From an uncultured Granulosicoccus sp. (GTDB taxonomy: Bacteria > Pseudomonadota > Gammaproteobacteria > Granulosicoccales > Granulosicoccaceae), in assembly GCA_937991945.1 (NCBI GenBank), contig CALKLO010000031.1, positions 124,001-188,000 on the forward strand: a stretch of DNA of 64,000 nt, read 5' to 3'. Positions 28,543 through 38,396 of the stretch are shown piece after piece. Position numbers and translations under genes: made by a program. Every line of letters starts with the position of its first letter. Position 1 is the first letter of the stretch. The notes beneath the pieces are model-generated. The model did not search any database, was not told the origin of the DNA, and saw nothing but the letters and a program-made list of their open reading frames with translations.

Positions 28543-29376
28543 CTACATTCTCGTGTGTCCCTCAAAGACTGTAGAACATGGCCCCGTCATTTCAATTGAA
28601 GTATTTTCATTTGGCCAACTAACTCGCAAATCTCCGCCGGGTAAGGTCACAGTGACCGTCTTGTCAAGTAAACCCTGATGATGGCCTATAGCAACGGCTG
28701 CACAGGCTCCAGTGCCGCAAGCACGGGTCTCACCGACCCCTCTTTCAAAAACTCGTAAAAGAATTTGCTGTCGGTCAATTATTTGCATGAATCCGACGTT
28801 AACGCGATTTGGGAAACGCTCGTGTGATTCTATCAACGCACCCAATCGTTGAACTTCAGCTGTTTCAATGTCGTTCACTTTCAACAAAACATGAGGGTTA
28901 CCAATACTGGCAGAACCCACTCTTATGCTCTGACCATCGACCATCAGCTCATAGTACAAGCTTTCGTCTTTAGCAATGAACGGTATGCGTTCAGGACGAA
29001 ATTCTATTAGTCCCATGCGCACAGTAACTTCACCGTTGTCTTGAAGATCCAACGTCAGAAGACCACTTTGCGTATTGACCTTTATCGAACGATTCGTCGT
29101 CAGGCCTTTATCGACGACAAATCGGGCGAAACATCGCGCACCATTTCCACAGTGTTCTACTTCCTCTCCATCGGCGTTGAATATTTGATAATCAAATTCG
29201 GCGTCAGGGATAGAGGGGCTGTTTACGATAAGCAATTGATCAAAGCCCACACCGGTATATCGGTTGGATAGCTGTCGAATTTGTTCGCTCGAAAGTGTCA
29301 CTGATTGCGACGTGTTGTCGATAACGATGAAATCATTGCCCAAGCCATGCATCTTGGTGAATGCAAAGTCAGTCAT
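28543..29376 (-). CDS. dapF: Diaminopimelate epimerase
   Basis: The 277-residue PLP-independent epimerase converts LL- to meso-diaminopimelate for lysine and peptidoglycan synthesis. The two active-site Cys residues are in place: C76 in EHCGNGARC and C220 in RACGTGACA. The MHGLGNDFIVID start is standard. Its start overlaps the lysA stop by four bases, and DUF484 follows after six bases, so lysA-dapF-DUF484-xerC are likely cotranscribed. Confidence 0.98.
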   Translation of the reverse strand: MTDFAFTKMHGLGNDFIVIDNTSQSVTLSSEQIRQLSNRYTGVGFDQLLIVNSPSIPDAEFDYQIFNADGEEVEHCGNGARCFARFVVDKGLTTNRSIKVNTQSGLLTLDLQDNGEVTVRMGLIEFRPERIPFIAKDESLYYELMVDGQSIRVGSASIGNPHVLLKVNDIETAEVQRLGALIESHERFPNRVNVGFMQIIDRQQILLRVFERGVGETRACGTGACAAVAIGHHQGLLDKTVTVTLPGGDLRVSWPNENTSIEMTGPCSTVFEGHTRM

Positions 29377-30620
29377 GGCAACAAAGACTCACGAGCAAAC
29401 AGCGACTCTGTTTCTTCTCGAGCACAAACCAGGTGCACGGAGTCGCCATCAACCATGACTTCGGCGACACGGGGTCGCGTGTTGTAGTTGGAACTCATTA
29501 CCGAGGCATACGCTCCCGATGAGCGCACGCACAACAGATCATTTTCAGCGATGGCCAACGTTCTTTGCTTGCCTAAAAAATCGGCCGACTCACAGATAGG
29601 ACCAACCACATCGTAGACTTTGCTCTCTCGTGGCAGCGTCTCTACCGATTCGATTGCCTGCCAGGCGCTGTACAAAGCTGGGCGTATCAGATCATTCATC
29701 GCAGCATCGACTACCGCGAAATGACGATCTTCATTGCTTTTCAAATACTCAATTCGAGTCAGCAGAACACCCGCTGGGCCAACAATATAACGACCTGGCT
29801 CAACCAGAATTTCTAACTTTCTGTCGCCAATGGCATCGCGTATGCAGCTCGCCCAGGCATCAACGTTCAAACTAGACTCTTCCTCGCTGTATTGGATACC
29901 TTGGCCACCACCGACATCGATATGAGACAGCTGTATGCCTTCGCTAGCGAGCTTATCGACCATCTCGACCAATAGTCGCACCGCATCGGCGTAAGGCTCA
30001 AGCTTGGTCAGCTGTGAGCCTATATGGCAATCTATACCGTGCACCTCAATGGAATCCAGTTCAGCGGCCCGACGATACGTCAGCATCGCCTCAGCCATAT
30101 TGATACCAAACTTATTTTCTTTTAAGCCAGTCGATATGTAGGGATGTGTTTGCGCATCAACGTCTGGGTTTATTCTTAACGATATGTTGGCTTTGGTTCC
30201 ATGTGCTGCAGCAACTGTTGCCAAGCGTTCCAGCTCAGAAGGTGACTCGACATTGAAGCAACGTATGCCAGCTGCAAGTCCAGCTTCCATCTCTCGTGTT
30301 GTTTTTCCAACCCCTGAGAACACAATTTTCTCAGGTTGGCCACCGGCTGCTAGAACTCGTTGAAGCTCGCCTTCGGAAACAATGTCAAACCCTGAGCCTA
30401 ATCTGGCCAATGCATCGAGCACGGCTAAATTGCTGTTGGCTTTAACCGCGTAACAAATCAGGTGGGGGTGACCCGCTAGGGCTTTAGAGAATTCTTGCCA
30501 AGCGAACTCAATAGCCGATCGGTTATACACATAGAGCGGCGTTCCAAATTTTTCAGCAAGCTCAGAAAGACTGACCTGATCGCTCATCAAAGAGCCGTTG
30601 TCACGATAGAAAGGTGTCAT
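29373..30620 (-). CDS. lysA: Diaminopimelate decarboxylase
   Basis: The 415-residue PLP enzyme makes L-lysine from meso-diaminopimelate, the last step of the pathway and the step after DapF. K60 in ICYAVKANSN is the PLP-binding Lys. HIGSQ and IDVGGG-type cofactor-phosphate motifs follow, then a substrate-binding EPGRYIVG and a dimer-interface Cys stretch (VGPICESADF). I chose the ATG at 30620; a TTG at 30638 would add six residues. Both lack a strong ribosome site. The lptM stop lies 24 bases upstream. Confidence 0.97.
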   Translation of the reverse strand: MTPFYRDNGSLMSDQVSLSELAEKFGTPLYVYNRSAIEFAWQEFSKALAGHPHLICYAVKANSNLAVLDALARLGSGFDIVSEGELQRVLAAGGQPEKIVFSGVGKTTREMEAGLAAGIRCFNVESPSELERLATVAAAHGTKANISLRINPDVDAQTHPYISTGLKENKFGINMAEAMLTYRRAAELDSIEVHGIDCHIGSQLTKLEPYADAVRLLVEMVDKLASEGIQLSHIDVGGGQGIQYSEEESSLNVDAWASCIRDAIGDRKLEILVEPGRYIVGPAGVLLTRIEYLKSNEDRHFAVVDAAMNDLIRPALYSAWQAIESVETLPRESKVYDVVGPICESADFLGKQRTLAIAENDLLCVRSSGAYASVMSSNYNTRPRVAEVMVDGDSVHLVCAREETESLFARESLLP

Positions 30621-30644
30621 GGTTAATTCGTCATTCAATTGAGA

Positions 30645-30911
30645 TTATTGACCAGCGGGTGTGCTCTGGCTCTTGTCCTTTTTTGAGTCTTCATCAGTCG
30701 ATTCTTCCTCGTCAGAAACACCTTCAGATAACAAATCTTCTACGGTTGTCGTTGGTGTTCCGCCCTGCAATGTCTGCTCAAGATTTATGAGCTCTTGCTG
30801 AGTCAATTCGTCGGGCACAAGGAAGAGTTCGCCTTTATTGCCACACGCTGTTAACAATAAGGCAAGCAATAACCCCAATGGGGGTGCCATAGTCCGCGGC
30901 TTCAATGTCAT
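30645..30911 (-). CDS. lptM: LptM-type small lipoprotein
   Basis: The 88-residue lipoprotein has a signal peptide rich in Leu ending in lipobox LLTAC, followed immediately by GNKGELFLVP. This is the conserved N-terminus of LptM (YifL), which assists oxidative maturation of the LptD LPS translocon. Position just before lysA-dapF is also usual. Unlike the roughly 67-residue E. coli protein it has a longer acidic, Ser/Thr-rich tail. Start chosen at the ATG at 30911; a GTG at 30953 would put an extra hydrophilic leader before the signal, and an internal ATG at 30890 is also possible. Confidence 0.85.
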   Translation of the reverse strand: MTLKPRTMAPPLGLLLALLLTACGNKGELFLVPDELTQQELINLEQTLQGGTPTTTVEDLLSEGVSDEEESTDEDSKKDKSQSTPAGQ

Positions 30912-30985
30912 GACGAGTAGTCTCGAAGGTGGGGCTATGGAGTATACTCGCACCTCGCCTTAGCCATGTAAGAGCAGTGTCAACC

Positions 30986-31663
30986 ATGTCTCAAAAACTG
31001 CTCGATTGCATCGAAATAGCAACCGCTGAACAAGTCGAATATACCGTCATCTGGCTACACGGTTTAGGTGCTAGCGGTCATGATTTCGAACCCATCGTTC
31101 CAGAACTCACCCTGTTGCAACGACCTGGTGTTCGGTTTTTGTTTCCTCATGCCCCCATTCGCCCCATCACTATAAATAATGGCGCGGCCATGCGCGGCTG
31201 GTATGACATCACCTCATTGGATTTCGGTAGTCGAGCCCAAGATACTGATGGCATTAAGGAATCAGCAGCACTGATCCACGACCTTATCGAAAACGAGATT
31301 AGCCGAGGCATACCGGCGAGCAACATCATTCTGGCTGGATTTTCACAAGGTGGCGCTATCGCCTTATACGCAGGTTTAACCGGTCAACACAAATTGTGTG
31401 GCGTTATGGCGCTGTCAACGTACATGCCCATCCAAGATGAAGCATTACCCGCAATAACCGCAGAACACCTAAGCACGCCGGTGTTCATGGCGCACGGTGA
31501 AATGGACGAAGTCATTCAGATCCAACACGCCATCCAGTCAAAAGAGGCGTTGGAGGCCAGCAACGTCATCATTGAGTGGCACGCCTACCCCATGCCACAC
31601 AGTGTGAGTCCTGACGAAATCGCAGATATTTCGATTTGGCTAAAACGTCAGCTCGGAATGTAG
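30986..31663 (+). CDS. Carboxylesterase/phospholipase-family alpha/beta hydrolase
   Basis: The 225-residue serine hydrolase resembles the carboxylesterase II family (PF02230 type). Catalytic Ser is in GFSQGGAIA, Asp in AHGEMDEVI, His in PMPHSV, and an oxyanion-type [12 protein letters not shown] lies near the start. Members hydrolyse short-chain esters or lysophospholipids; the natural substrate is unknown. No signal peptide, so cytoplasmic. ATG at 30986 is the conserved start; an in-frame GTG at 30977 is an alternative. It diverges from lptM and overlaps the 3' end of argH by 16 bases. Confidence 0.92.
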   Translation: MSQKLLDCIEIATAEQVEYTVIWLHGLGASGHDFEPIVPELTLLQRPGVRFLFPHAPIRPITINNGAAMRGWYDITSLDFGSRAQDTDGIKESAALIHDLIENEISRGIPASNIILAGFSQGGAIALYAGLTGQHKLCGVMALSTYMPIQDEALPAITAEHLSTPVFMAHGEMDEVIQIQHAIQSKEALEASNVIIEWHAYPMPHSVSPDEIADISIWLKRQLGM

Positions 31664-33072
31664 GTTGCCGCTAAGCGCCCTTTAGCCCGAACGATTGCCG
31701 CTCGTACCGCCTCAGGAGCAGTACCACCGATATGACTTCGGGCTGTTACTGACCCCTCCAATGTCAATACGTCAAAGACATCTTCATCGATATCGCTGCT
31801 GAAGCCCTGTAGTACCTCTAGGGACATGTCAGACAGGTCTAGCTCGTTGGCTAAGCCGTAGGCCACCGCTGCGCCTACGACCTCGTGAGCATCTCGGAAA
31901 GCCAGGCCTTTACGGACCAAATAGTCAGCTAAATCGGTAGCTGTAGAGAATCCTGATTTTGCAGCCGCTAGCATCTCTTCTTTTCGTACTTCGATAGCCG
32001 GCAACATATCCGCAAACGCTCGCAAGCAACCCATTAGGGTATCCACAGAATCAAACAGTGGCTCTTTGTCTTCTTGGTTGTCTTTGTTATAAGCCAAAGG
32101 CTGACTTTTCATTAGCGTTAAGAGCGCGATGAGGTTGCCATTGGCTCGGCCCGTTTTACCACGCACCAGCTCTGGAACATCAGGGTTTTTCTTTTGCGGC
32201 ATGATGGATGAGCCTGTGCAAAATCTATCTGGCAGCTCAACAAATCGGAACTGAGCTGACATCCACAGCACGAGTTCTTCGGCAATGCGAGATAGGTGCA
32301 TCAAACATATGGCGGTGTTGGAGCAAAATTCGATCGCGAAATCTCGGTCACTTACTGCATCTAGAGAGTTTTCACAGACGGTATCAAAGCCAAGAAGCTC
32401 CCGAGTGATTTCGCGTTGAATGGGGTACGAGGTGCCGGCTAAGGCTGCAGCACCCAGCGGCATACTGTTAAGCCTGCGCCGAGTGTCGGCCAATCGGTCC
32501 AAATCTCTTAGCAACATTTCAAACCAAGCCATAACATGATGCCCGAAGGTCACCGGTTGAGCGGTTTGCAGGTGGGTGAAGCCTGGCATGATTGTGTTGC
32601 TATGAGTCTCGGCCAGGATCAGTAAACCTTCGAGTAGTCGACGGAATTCTGATGAGGCGACATCGCAGGCATCGCGAAGATAGAGCCTGATGTCTGTTGC
32701 GACCTGATCATTTCGCGAGCGACCCGTGTGCAATCTTTTACCGGCATCGCCTATTTTAGCGGTCAACGCTGACTCAATATTCATGTGGACGTCTTCTAAG
32801 GCCACCGACCATTGAAATTGACCCGCTTCTATCTCTTTTTCAATGCTGTTCAGCCCAGATTGAATGGACTCGCAATCTTGCTCAGTAATGACCCCACTTT
32901 TCATGAGCATGGTGGCATGGGCGCGAGATCCGGCTATGTCCTGACGGTACATGCGCTTATCAAATGTCACCGACGCGGTAAACGCTTGGACGAATTGATC
33001 CGTGGATTCTGAGAACCGACCACCCCATAAGGTGTTGGTGTCGGACGTCGAAGAGGAATCTGATTGGCTCAT
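31648..33072 (-). CDS. argH: Argininosuccinate lyase
   Basis: The 474-residue enzyme splits argininosuccinate to arginine and fumarate, the last step of arginine synthesis. The superfamily signature [12 protein letters not shown] is at 287-298 and carries the flexible-loop catalytic Ser. THLQTAQP at about 166-173 has the second active-site region. TLWGGRFSE near 14-22 is the usual N-terminus. The start is the ATG at 33072; the longer frame to 33168 has no homology. hemC, which often follows argH divergently, is absent here. Confidence 0.97.
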   Translation of the reverse strand: MSQSDSSSTSDTNTLWGGRFSESTDQFVQAFTASVTFDKRMYRQDIAGSRAHATMLMKSGVITEQDCESIQSGLNSIEKEIEAGQFQWSVALEDVHMNIESALTAKIGDAGKRLHTGRSRNDQVATDIRLYLRDACDVASSEFRRLLEGLLILAETHSNTIMPGFTHLQTAQPVTFGHHVMAWFEMLLRDLDRLADTRRRLNSMPLGAAALAGTSYPIQREITRELLGFDTVCENSLDAVSDRDFAIEFCSNTAICLMHLSRIAEELVLWMSAQFRFVELPDRFCTGSSIMPQKKNPDVPELVRGKTGRANGNLIALLTLMKSQPLAYNKDNQEDKEPLFDSVDTLMGCLRAFADMLPAIEVRKEEMLAAAKSGFSTATDLADYLVRKGLAFRDAHEVVGAAVAYGLANELDLSDMSLEVLQGFSSDIDEDVFDVLTLEGSVTARSHIGGTAPEAVRAAIVRAKGRLAATYIPS

Positions 33073-33300
33073 AATCTGTCTGTCTACACTATCGAAGTCG
33101 CGACTGGCTGCTATTTCTGGCCAAACGCCCCTTCGAGCAATTAGTTGAAAATTATCGTATCTGGGCAAGTGTACTGATTCAGGCTGCTAACGTGTAGCTC
33201 AGCAAATTCATGTGAATACGATTCCACCTGCTAACGTTAGGTAAGCAAGCTCCAATAACGTGGATCAACCCAGCCTCTAAAAGCGTTAGTCGATTAAAAC

Positions 33301-34050
33301 ATGACCTCATATTCGGCCACCATATTACTCACCAGACCCGCAGGCCAACACGAAAAACTGGCATCACTGTGTGAGAGCTTGGGTCTCACCGTTAAGCATC
33401 TGCCCTGCATAGCTATCGCACCTTTGCCAGACGTCGCATCGTTACGCCTACAATTGCACGGCGCAGATAGTATCCTTTTTACAAGTCGCAACGCTGTTTT
33501 GCACGCTCACGCACAAATTCCATTGCCATGGTCGGGCAAGCAAATCCACGCTATCGGGCCTGCTACGGCTGCCACGCTCATGGAATTTTCTCAACCCGTC
33601 AATCTTGAGCCTGCACCACCTTTTAACAGCGAATCTTATCTTGTACAGTTGCGCGCGTTTGAGCCTCAACAACTGCTTATCATCAAAGGCTCAGGTGGTC
33701 GCAACCTGATCGAGCCACAACTTCAAGCCCTCAACTGGCAAGTCCAAACGGTTGATGTGTATCAGCGCAACTTACCCATTGTCGATAAAACAGACCTCAA
33801 GGCCATCTTCAGTGACGCTATACCAGACATAGTGAGTGTCACCAGCGATGAATCTTTACGCAATTTAAAGACTCTGGCCTTGCCCTATTGGGAACACCTA
33901 GAAAACCTCCCACTGATTGTTAACAGTGAACGCTGTAGTGCTCTGGCAAGATCACTCGGTTTTACACAACGCCCCAGGGTTGCCCGTGTTGCAGGAGATG
34001 TTGGCCAGTTAGAACAACTCGAACACTGGCTTAAGAGTAGAAAAACCTAA
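33301..34050 (+). CDS. hemD: Uroporphyrinogen-III synthase
   Basis: The 249-residue protein has the two-lobed HemD pattern: ILLTRPAGQHEKL at the start, DSILFTSRNAVLHA near 55-68, IHAIGPATAATL near 81-92, LLIIKGSGGRNLI near 121-133, and DIVSVTSDESLRNL near 177-190. It cyclises hydroxymethylbilane to uroporphyrinogen III for haem, sirohaem or B12. HemD sequences diverge widely, but these landmarks are good. Neither hemC nor hemX/hemY is adjacent, which is unusual for this group. Confidence 0.9.
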   Translation: MTSYSATILLTRPAGQHEKLASLCESLGLTVKHLPCIAIAPLPDVASLRLQLHGADSILFTSRNAVLHAHAQIPLPWSGKQIHAIGPATAATLMEFSQPVNLEPAPPFNSESYLVQLRAFEPQQLLIIKGSGGRNLIEPQLQALNWQVQTVDVYQRNLPIVDKTDLKAIFSDAIPDIVSVTSDESLRNLKTLALPYWEHLENLPLIVNSERCSALARSLGFTQRPRVARVAGDVGQLEQLEHWLKSRKT

Positions 34051-34065
34051 GCATTCAATGATATA

Positions 34066-34092
34066 AATTGTGTTTTCTAAACCGACACAATT
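34066..34092. terminator. Hairpin after hemD
   Basis: AATTGTGT at 34066-34073 and ACACAATT at 34085-34092 form a perfect 8-bp stem with an 11-base loop, 15 bases after the hemD stop. AT-rich and without a T-run, so only a candidate terminator. Confidence 0.4.
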
Positions 34093-34140
34093 CTGTGTGT
34101 GAACTACACTTATTTATAGTTAAACCAAGCTGTTGCACCA

Positions 34141-34164
34141 GACGATTCTTATTCAACAATCGTC
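34141..34164. promoter_or_regulatory. Hairpin in the leader of the GGDEF/EAL gene
   Basis: GACGATT at 34141-34147 pairs with AATCGTC at 34158-34164 (7-bp stem, 10-base loop), followed by CTTTAT. It is 45 bases before the GTG start of the GGDEF/EAL gene. It does not look like a known c-di-GMP riboswitch. Terminator or leader structure are both possible. Confidence 0.35.
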
Positions 34165-34209
34165 CTTTATCCCACACAGCCATCAACGAGTTAAGGAATA
34201 CAAATTCGG

Positions 34210-36912
34210 GTGAACGAGACGGGTACTGAAAAATGCGCTGACACTGAAGCGCGACAAGCGGTTGATAACATACAGTATCGTTTTCTAGAACGAATTGGTG
34301 ACCGCGTTGCCAATGGTTTATCAATGCGTGAGCTCAGTGAAGAATTAATCATTGAAGCACTCAATGTCACCAGTGCCAGCTATGGCTGTGTGCTCCGACT
34401 CGAAGCGGAAGGTACATTGTCGCTAAATGCTGTCGTCTCAAAAGACGAGGATGGCAAAGCGCATCGCCAGCACGACACCTTGTTAAATCGCCAGCCTGAC
34501 CTGCTCATGAGCGATGTCATTCATGGCATGAAGGCAAAATTTAGCAACAATGCCAGGCGCATGCTCAGTGCCAACCTACCCAGTTGTCATCCACGCGTGC
34601 ATTCCTACGTGCTGTTACCCATTCGTGAAAAATCACGAGTCACCTCATTACTCTTTATTGCTAACGCTCAGTTTTCACTTGATCTAGTTATGGTCAATCG
34701 ATTGCAATCCATGCTGGATGCGTTCATTCGTATACATCTCAACAGCATTGTTAATCAAGGCATTAGCGATGTTATTACGGACATTGGCCACACTAGCCGT
34801 CAACTCGTGACGCTGTTGGATACCACCTTTGATGGTGTCATCACGATAGACGAATTCATGGTGGTCAGCGCATTCAACCCAGCTAGCGAACGCATGTTTG
34901 GCATTAGTGCGGATGCCGCTATTGGGTCCTCGTTCAATACCTTTCTACCACCAGATGTTCTGACCAACGTTCTCGATCAAGCAGAGATATTTCTGGGTTC
35001 GCAAAGTGGCAGTGAAACCCGGCCTTTGCGAATCAAAGATGTACAGGCAACTCGAGCCAGCGGACAGGAATTCGCCGTTGAGATTGCGGTGTTTCACACA
35101 CGCATAGCTAATGCGGTTTATTCGACCTTGGTGATCCACGATGTTACGGATAGGGTCCAGTCTATTCGCGACTTACAAGATACCGTCGTTCAATACGAAA
35201 CACTCACGCGGCTAGCACCTGTGGGCATTTTAAAACTTAATCGCGAATGGACCTGCGATTACGCCAACCAGTTGTGGTGTGATTTGTGTGGCCATACACT
35301 TGAACAAACCCTTGGCAGCGGTTGGGCTGATGCGTTTCATGAAGACGACAAAAGCCAAACGCTTCTTGATATGCACAATGCATTGAACAAGCGCGAAGCC
35401 TACAGCAGTATTGTTAGGCTTAACGTTACCACCGGGGATGTGCGCTATGTCAGCGTTAATGCGACAAGCCTCATGGATGAATTAGATCAGAACACCGGCT
35501 GTTTGCTCGTTGTAAACGATATCACTGATCAGCAACTGGCTGAGCGTCGGCTCAAACAGATCGCACATGAAGACGAACTCACAGGACTGCCTAATCGGGC
35601 AAGCTTTTTACGGCATCTGAATCGATCACTACAAACACGCAGACCGCTTGCTGTGGTTGCGCTGCTATTTATTGGCTTGGACGGTTTCAAAGCCATTAAC
35701 GATACATGGGGTCCGAGCGCCGGTGATGAATTGCTACAACAAGTGGCAACACGATTGAGTCTAGCGATACGTGACGAAGACACCGTGTCTAGACTCAATG
35801 GCGATCAATTTACTGTCGTACTCAACACACTGAATACCGAGCAAGACGCCAGTCGTGTTGCACAAACCTTGTTGGATGCGTTAAAAGAACCTTTTCTACT
35901 CAGCGTTGATGAAATAACTATTTCAGCAAGCATTGGTATCTCAACAATATCCGATGCCGAGCCCTCAACGGAAGAACATGCAAACACTCTGATAAAACAG
36001 GCCGATGTTGCACTATATAGAGCAAAATCTTCGGGTCGCTCCAGACATGTTTGTTATACACCCAAGCTTGATCAAACTCAGAATGACAAGTCTGCATTAC
36101 TCACAAGCTTACGCCGTGCGGTAGATAGACATGACTTTGAGTTGTACTACCAACCTCAGGTATTGATCAAAGAGCAACGACTTCTCGGCTTTGAAGCCTT
36201 GCTACGCTGGCCACAAGAATCGGGTGAAAACATTAGCCCTGCGGTATTTATTGACGTACTGGAAGAAACCGGATTAATCGGTGAGATCGGTGAATGGGCA
36301 ATATCAGAAGCCTGTGGGCAACATAAAATTTGGTTAAAGAAAGGGCTTATCAGTCCTGCCACCACTATGTCTGTCAATGTCTCTGTCAGGCAACTGGGCA
36401 TGCCTGGTTTTGCAGACAAAGTAGAAGCGATATTAAACAAACATGCGATGCGCCCCGACAGTCTGATTCTAGAAATAACAGAATCAGCCATGGTCGAAAC
36501 CATAGAGACCGATATCATCCATCACTTGAAACGCCTAGGTGTGCAAATCTCGTTGGATGATTTTGGAACAGGCTATTCTTCACTGGCGTACCTTAGCCAG
36601 TTGCCATTGGATCATCTAAAAATTGATAGATCCTTCATTGCCGATATTGCTCGCTACCCGCACGCGGTGTCTATAGTCAAAAGCATCATCGCCTTGGCCA
36701 ACACATTAGGTATTCGTGTTATCGCTGAAGGTGTTGAAGACGCAGGCGTATTTCCACTGCTGTTAGAGCAAGGTTGTGAAAGCTATCAGGGATACTATTT
36801 TTCTAAGCCCCTACCTGCTCGCCAAATGGCCAAAGACTTGGCCAAGATAGAGACAGTGAAACTAAGCCATTACGTCAATTTTATTGATCTTGACGAAACA
36901 GCTCCAGCGTAA
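34210..36912 (+). CDS. GAF-PAS-PAS-GGDEF-EAL protein, probable c-di-GMP phosphodiesterase
   Basis: The 900-residue cytoplasmic protein has a GAF-like domain (about 20-180), PAS domains at about 200-315 and 325-445, a GGDEF domain (about 450-615) and an EAL domain (about 630-880). The cyclase signature is degenerate: residues 530-534 read NGDQF in place of GGDEF. The phosphodiesterase residues look intact: E662 in EALLRW, SVNVSVRQ, EITESAM, DDFGTGYSSL, KIDRSFI, and the catalytic-base region AEGVED. So it probably degrades c-di-GMP, with the GGDEF domain serving as a regulatory or inactive module. No membrane segment. The start is a GTG at 34210 without a strong ribosome site. Confidence 0.92.
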   Translation: MNETGTEKCADTEARQAVDNIQYRFLERIGDRVANGLSMRELSEELIIEALNVTSASYGCVLRLEAEGTLSLNAVVSKDEDGKAHRQHDTLLNRQPDLLMSDVIHGMKAKFSNNARRMLSANLPSCHPRVHSYVLLPIREKSRVTSLLFIANAQFSLDLVMVNRLQSMLDAFIRIHLNSIVNQGISDVITDIGHTSRQLVTLLDTTFDGVITIDEFMVVSAFNPASERMFGISADAAIGSSFNTFLPPDVLTNVLDQAEIFLGSQSGSETRPLRIKDVQATRASGQEFAVEIAVFHTRIANAVYSTLVIHDVTDRVQSIRDLQDTVVQYETLTRLAPVGILKLNREWTCDYANQLWCDLCGHTLEQTLGSGWADAFHEDDKSQTLLDMHNALNKREAYSSIVRLNVTTGDVRYVSVNATSLMDELDQNTGCLLVVNDITDQQLAERRLKQIAHEDELTGLPNRASFLRHLNRSLQTRRPLAVVALLFIGLDGFKAINDTWGPSAGDELLQQVATRLSLAIRDEDTVSRLNGDQFTVVLNTLNTEQDASRVAQTLLDALKEPFLLSVDEITISASIGISTISDAEPSTEEHANTLIKQADVALYRAKSSGRSRHVCYTPKLDQTQNDKSALLTSLRRAVDRHDFELYYQPQVLIKEQRLLGFEALLRWPQESGENISPAVFIDVLEETGLIGEIGEWAISEACGQHKIWLKKGLISPATTMSVNVSVRQLGMPGFADKVEAILNKHAMRPDSLILEITESAMVETIETDIIHHLKRLGVQISLDDFGTGYSSLAYLSQLPLDHLKIDRSFIADIARYPHAVSIVKSIIALANTLGIRVIAEGVEDAGVFPLLLEQGCESYQGYYFSKPLPARQMAKDLAKIETVKLSHYVNFIDLDETAPA

Positions 36913-36919
36913 GGTTTTT

Positions 36920-38377
36920 TTATAAACCCAGCTTTGGCCACAGCTCATCAACCCGTTGCTTAACAGACTCTGACATCTCAATGGGCTCGCCCCATTCTCT
37001 GTTGGTTTCACCCGGCAACTTGTTGGTCGCATCCATACCCATTTTGGATCCAAGACCTGAAACTGGCGAGGCAAAATCCAGATAATCGATAGGTGTGTTT
37101 TCTATCAATGTGGTATCCCGAGCAGGGTCCATGCGTGTAGTGATCGCCCAAATGACATCTTCCCAAGAGCGCGCATTAATATCGTCGTCTACCACGATGA
37201 CAAACTTGGTGTACATGAACTGACGCAAGAATGACCACACACCCATCATGACGCGTTTAGCGTGACCCGGGTATTGCTTCTTCATACTCACAACGGCCAT
37301 TCGGTAAGAACACCCTTCTGGCGGCAAGTAAAAATCAGTGATTTCAGGAAACTGTTTTTGCAGGATCGGTACAAACACCTCATTGAGCGCTACACCCAAT
37401 ATAGCTGGCTCATCTGGTGGCCTGCCGGTGTACGTTGAATGGTAAATGGGGTTGGTTCTATGAGTCACTTTCTCGATAGTGAATACTGGAAACTCATCCA
37501 CTTCATTGTAATAACCCGTGTGGTCACCAAACGGGCCCTCAGGTGCCATCTCACCGGGATGTAAAAAACCCTCCAGTACAAATTCTGCAGAGGCAGGTAC
37601 TTGTAGCTCTGATAATTTGGCTTTTGCTAACAGGGTTCGTTCTCCTCGAAGGAGTCCAGCAAACGCATGCTCAGACAAGGTATCCGGTACAGGCGTTACT
37701 GCCCCTAAAATAGTCGCAGGATCAGCCCCCAACACAACCGCTACCGGAAACGGTTCACCCGGATGTGCTTGCTGCCACTCGCGAAAATCCAGAGCACCAC
37801 CTCGGTGACTCAACCAACGCATAATGGTTTTATTGGGCCCTATCACTTGCATGCGATAGATACCCATGTTTTGCCGCTTCTTAAGCGGGCCTTTTGTAAT
37901 AACCAAGCCCCAAGTAATTAGCGGACCTGCATCGCCGGGCCAGCAGGTTTGCACGGGCAGCCGGGATAGATCAACCGTATCCCATTCTTCTTGCTGGCAT
38001 GCTGCTGAGCGTGTGGTCTTGGGTGCCATGTCCAACACCTTTTTAAAAATAGGCAGTGTGTTCCACGCATCCTTAAGACCTTTTGGTGGATCAGGCTCTT
38101 TCAAAAACGCTAACAGCTTACCCACCTCTCGAAGTGCCTCAACAGAATCCTCACCCATACCGTAGGCAACACGCTCGGGCGTACCGAACAAATTCCCCAG
38201 TAACGGTACATCGCTGCCAATCGGGTTTTCAAACAGGATAGCTGGGCCACCGCTGCGTAATGTTCGATCACAAATTTCGGTAATTTCCAGATTCGGATCC
38301 ACCGGTTCGCTGATACGAATCAGCTCACCTTTGGATTCAAGTCCTTCTATAAAATCACGCAGATCACGGTATTTCAT
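36920..38377 (-). CDS. ubiD: UbiD, 3-polyprenyl-4-hydroxybenzoate decarboxylase
   Basis: The 485-residue enzyme removes the carboxyl group of polyprenyl-4-hydroxybenzoate in ubiquinone synthesis, using prenylated FMN made by UbiX (not in this window). [14 protein letters not shown] at the start, the RMQVIGPN region, [10 protein letters not shown]-like [14 protein letters not shown] with the catalytic Glu-Arg network, and [15 protein letters not shown] are typical. Seven bases separate it from the convergent GGDEF/EAL gene, and prlC lies 19 bases upstream on the same strand. Confidence 0.97.
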   Translation of the reverse strand: MKYRDLRDFIEGLESKGELIRISEPVDPNLEITEICDRTLRSGGPAILFENPIGSDVPLLGNLFGTPERVAYGMGEDSVEALREVGKLLAFLKEPDPPKGLKDAWNTLPIFKKVLDMAPKTTRSAACQQEEWDTVDLSRLPVQTCWPGDAGPLITWGLVITKGPLKKRQNMGIYRMQVIGPNKTIMRWLSHRGGALDFREWQQAHPGEPFPVAVVLGADPATILGAVTPVPDTLSEHAFAGLLRGERTLLAKAKLSELQVPASAEFVLEGFLHPGEMAPEGPFGDHTGYYNEVDEFPVFTIEKVTHRTNPIYHSTYTGRPPDEPAILGVALNEVFVPILQKQFPEITDFYLPPEGCSYRMAVVSMKKQYPGHAKRVMMGVWSFLRQFMYTKFVIVVDDDINARSWEDVIWAITTRMDPARDTTLIENTPIDYLDFASPVSGLGSKMGMDATNKLPGETNREWGEPIEMSESVKQRVDELWPKLGL

Positions 38378-38396
38378 GGGTCAGTGTATCGTTGCC

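Noticed and set aside
33180-33240. Repeated CTGCTAACGT and an ATTCATGTGAAT dyad before hemD and argH
   Set aside because: Two short repeats and a short dyad that do not match the ArgR box orientation; too weak to call an operator.
34051-34209. c-di-GMP riboswitch in front of the GGDEF/EAL gene
   Set aside because: The conserved riboswitch core elements are not present; only two simple hairpins were seen.
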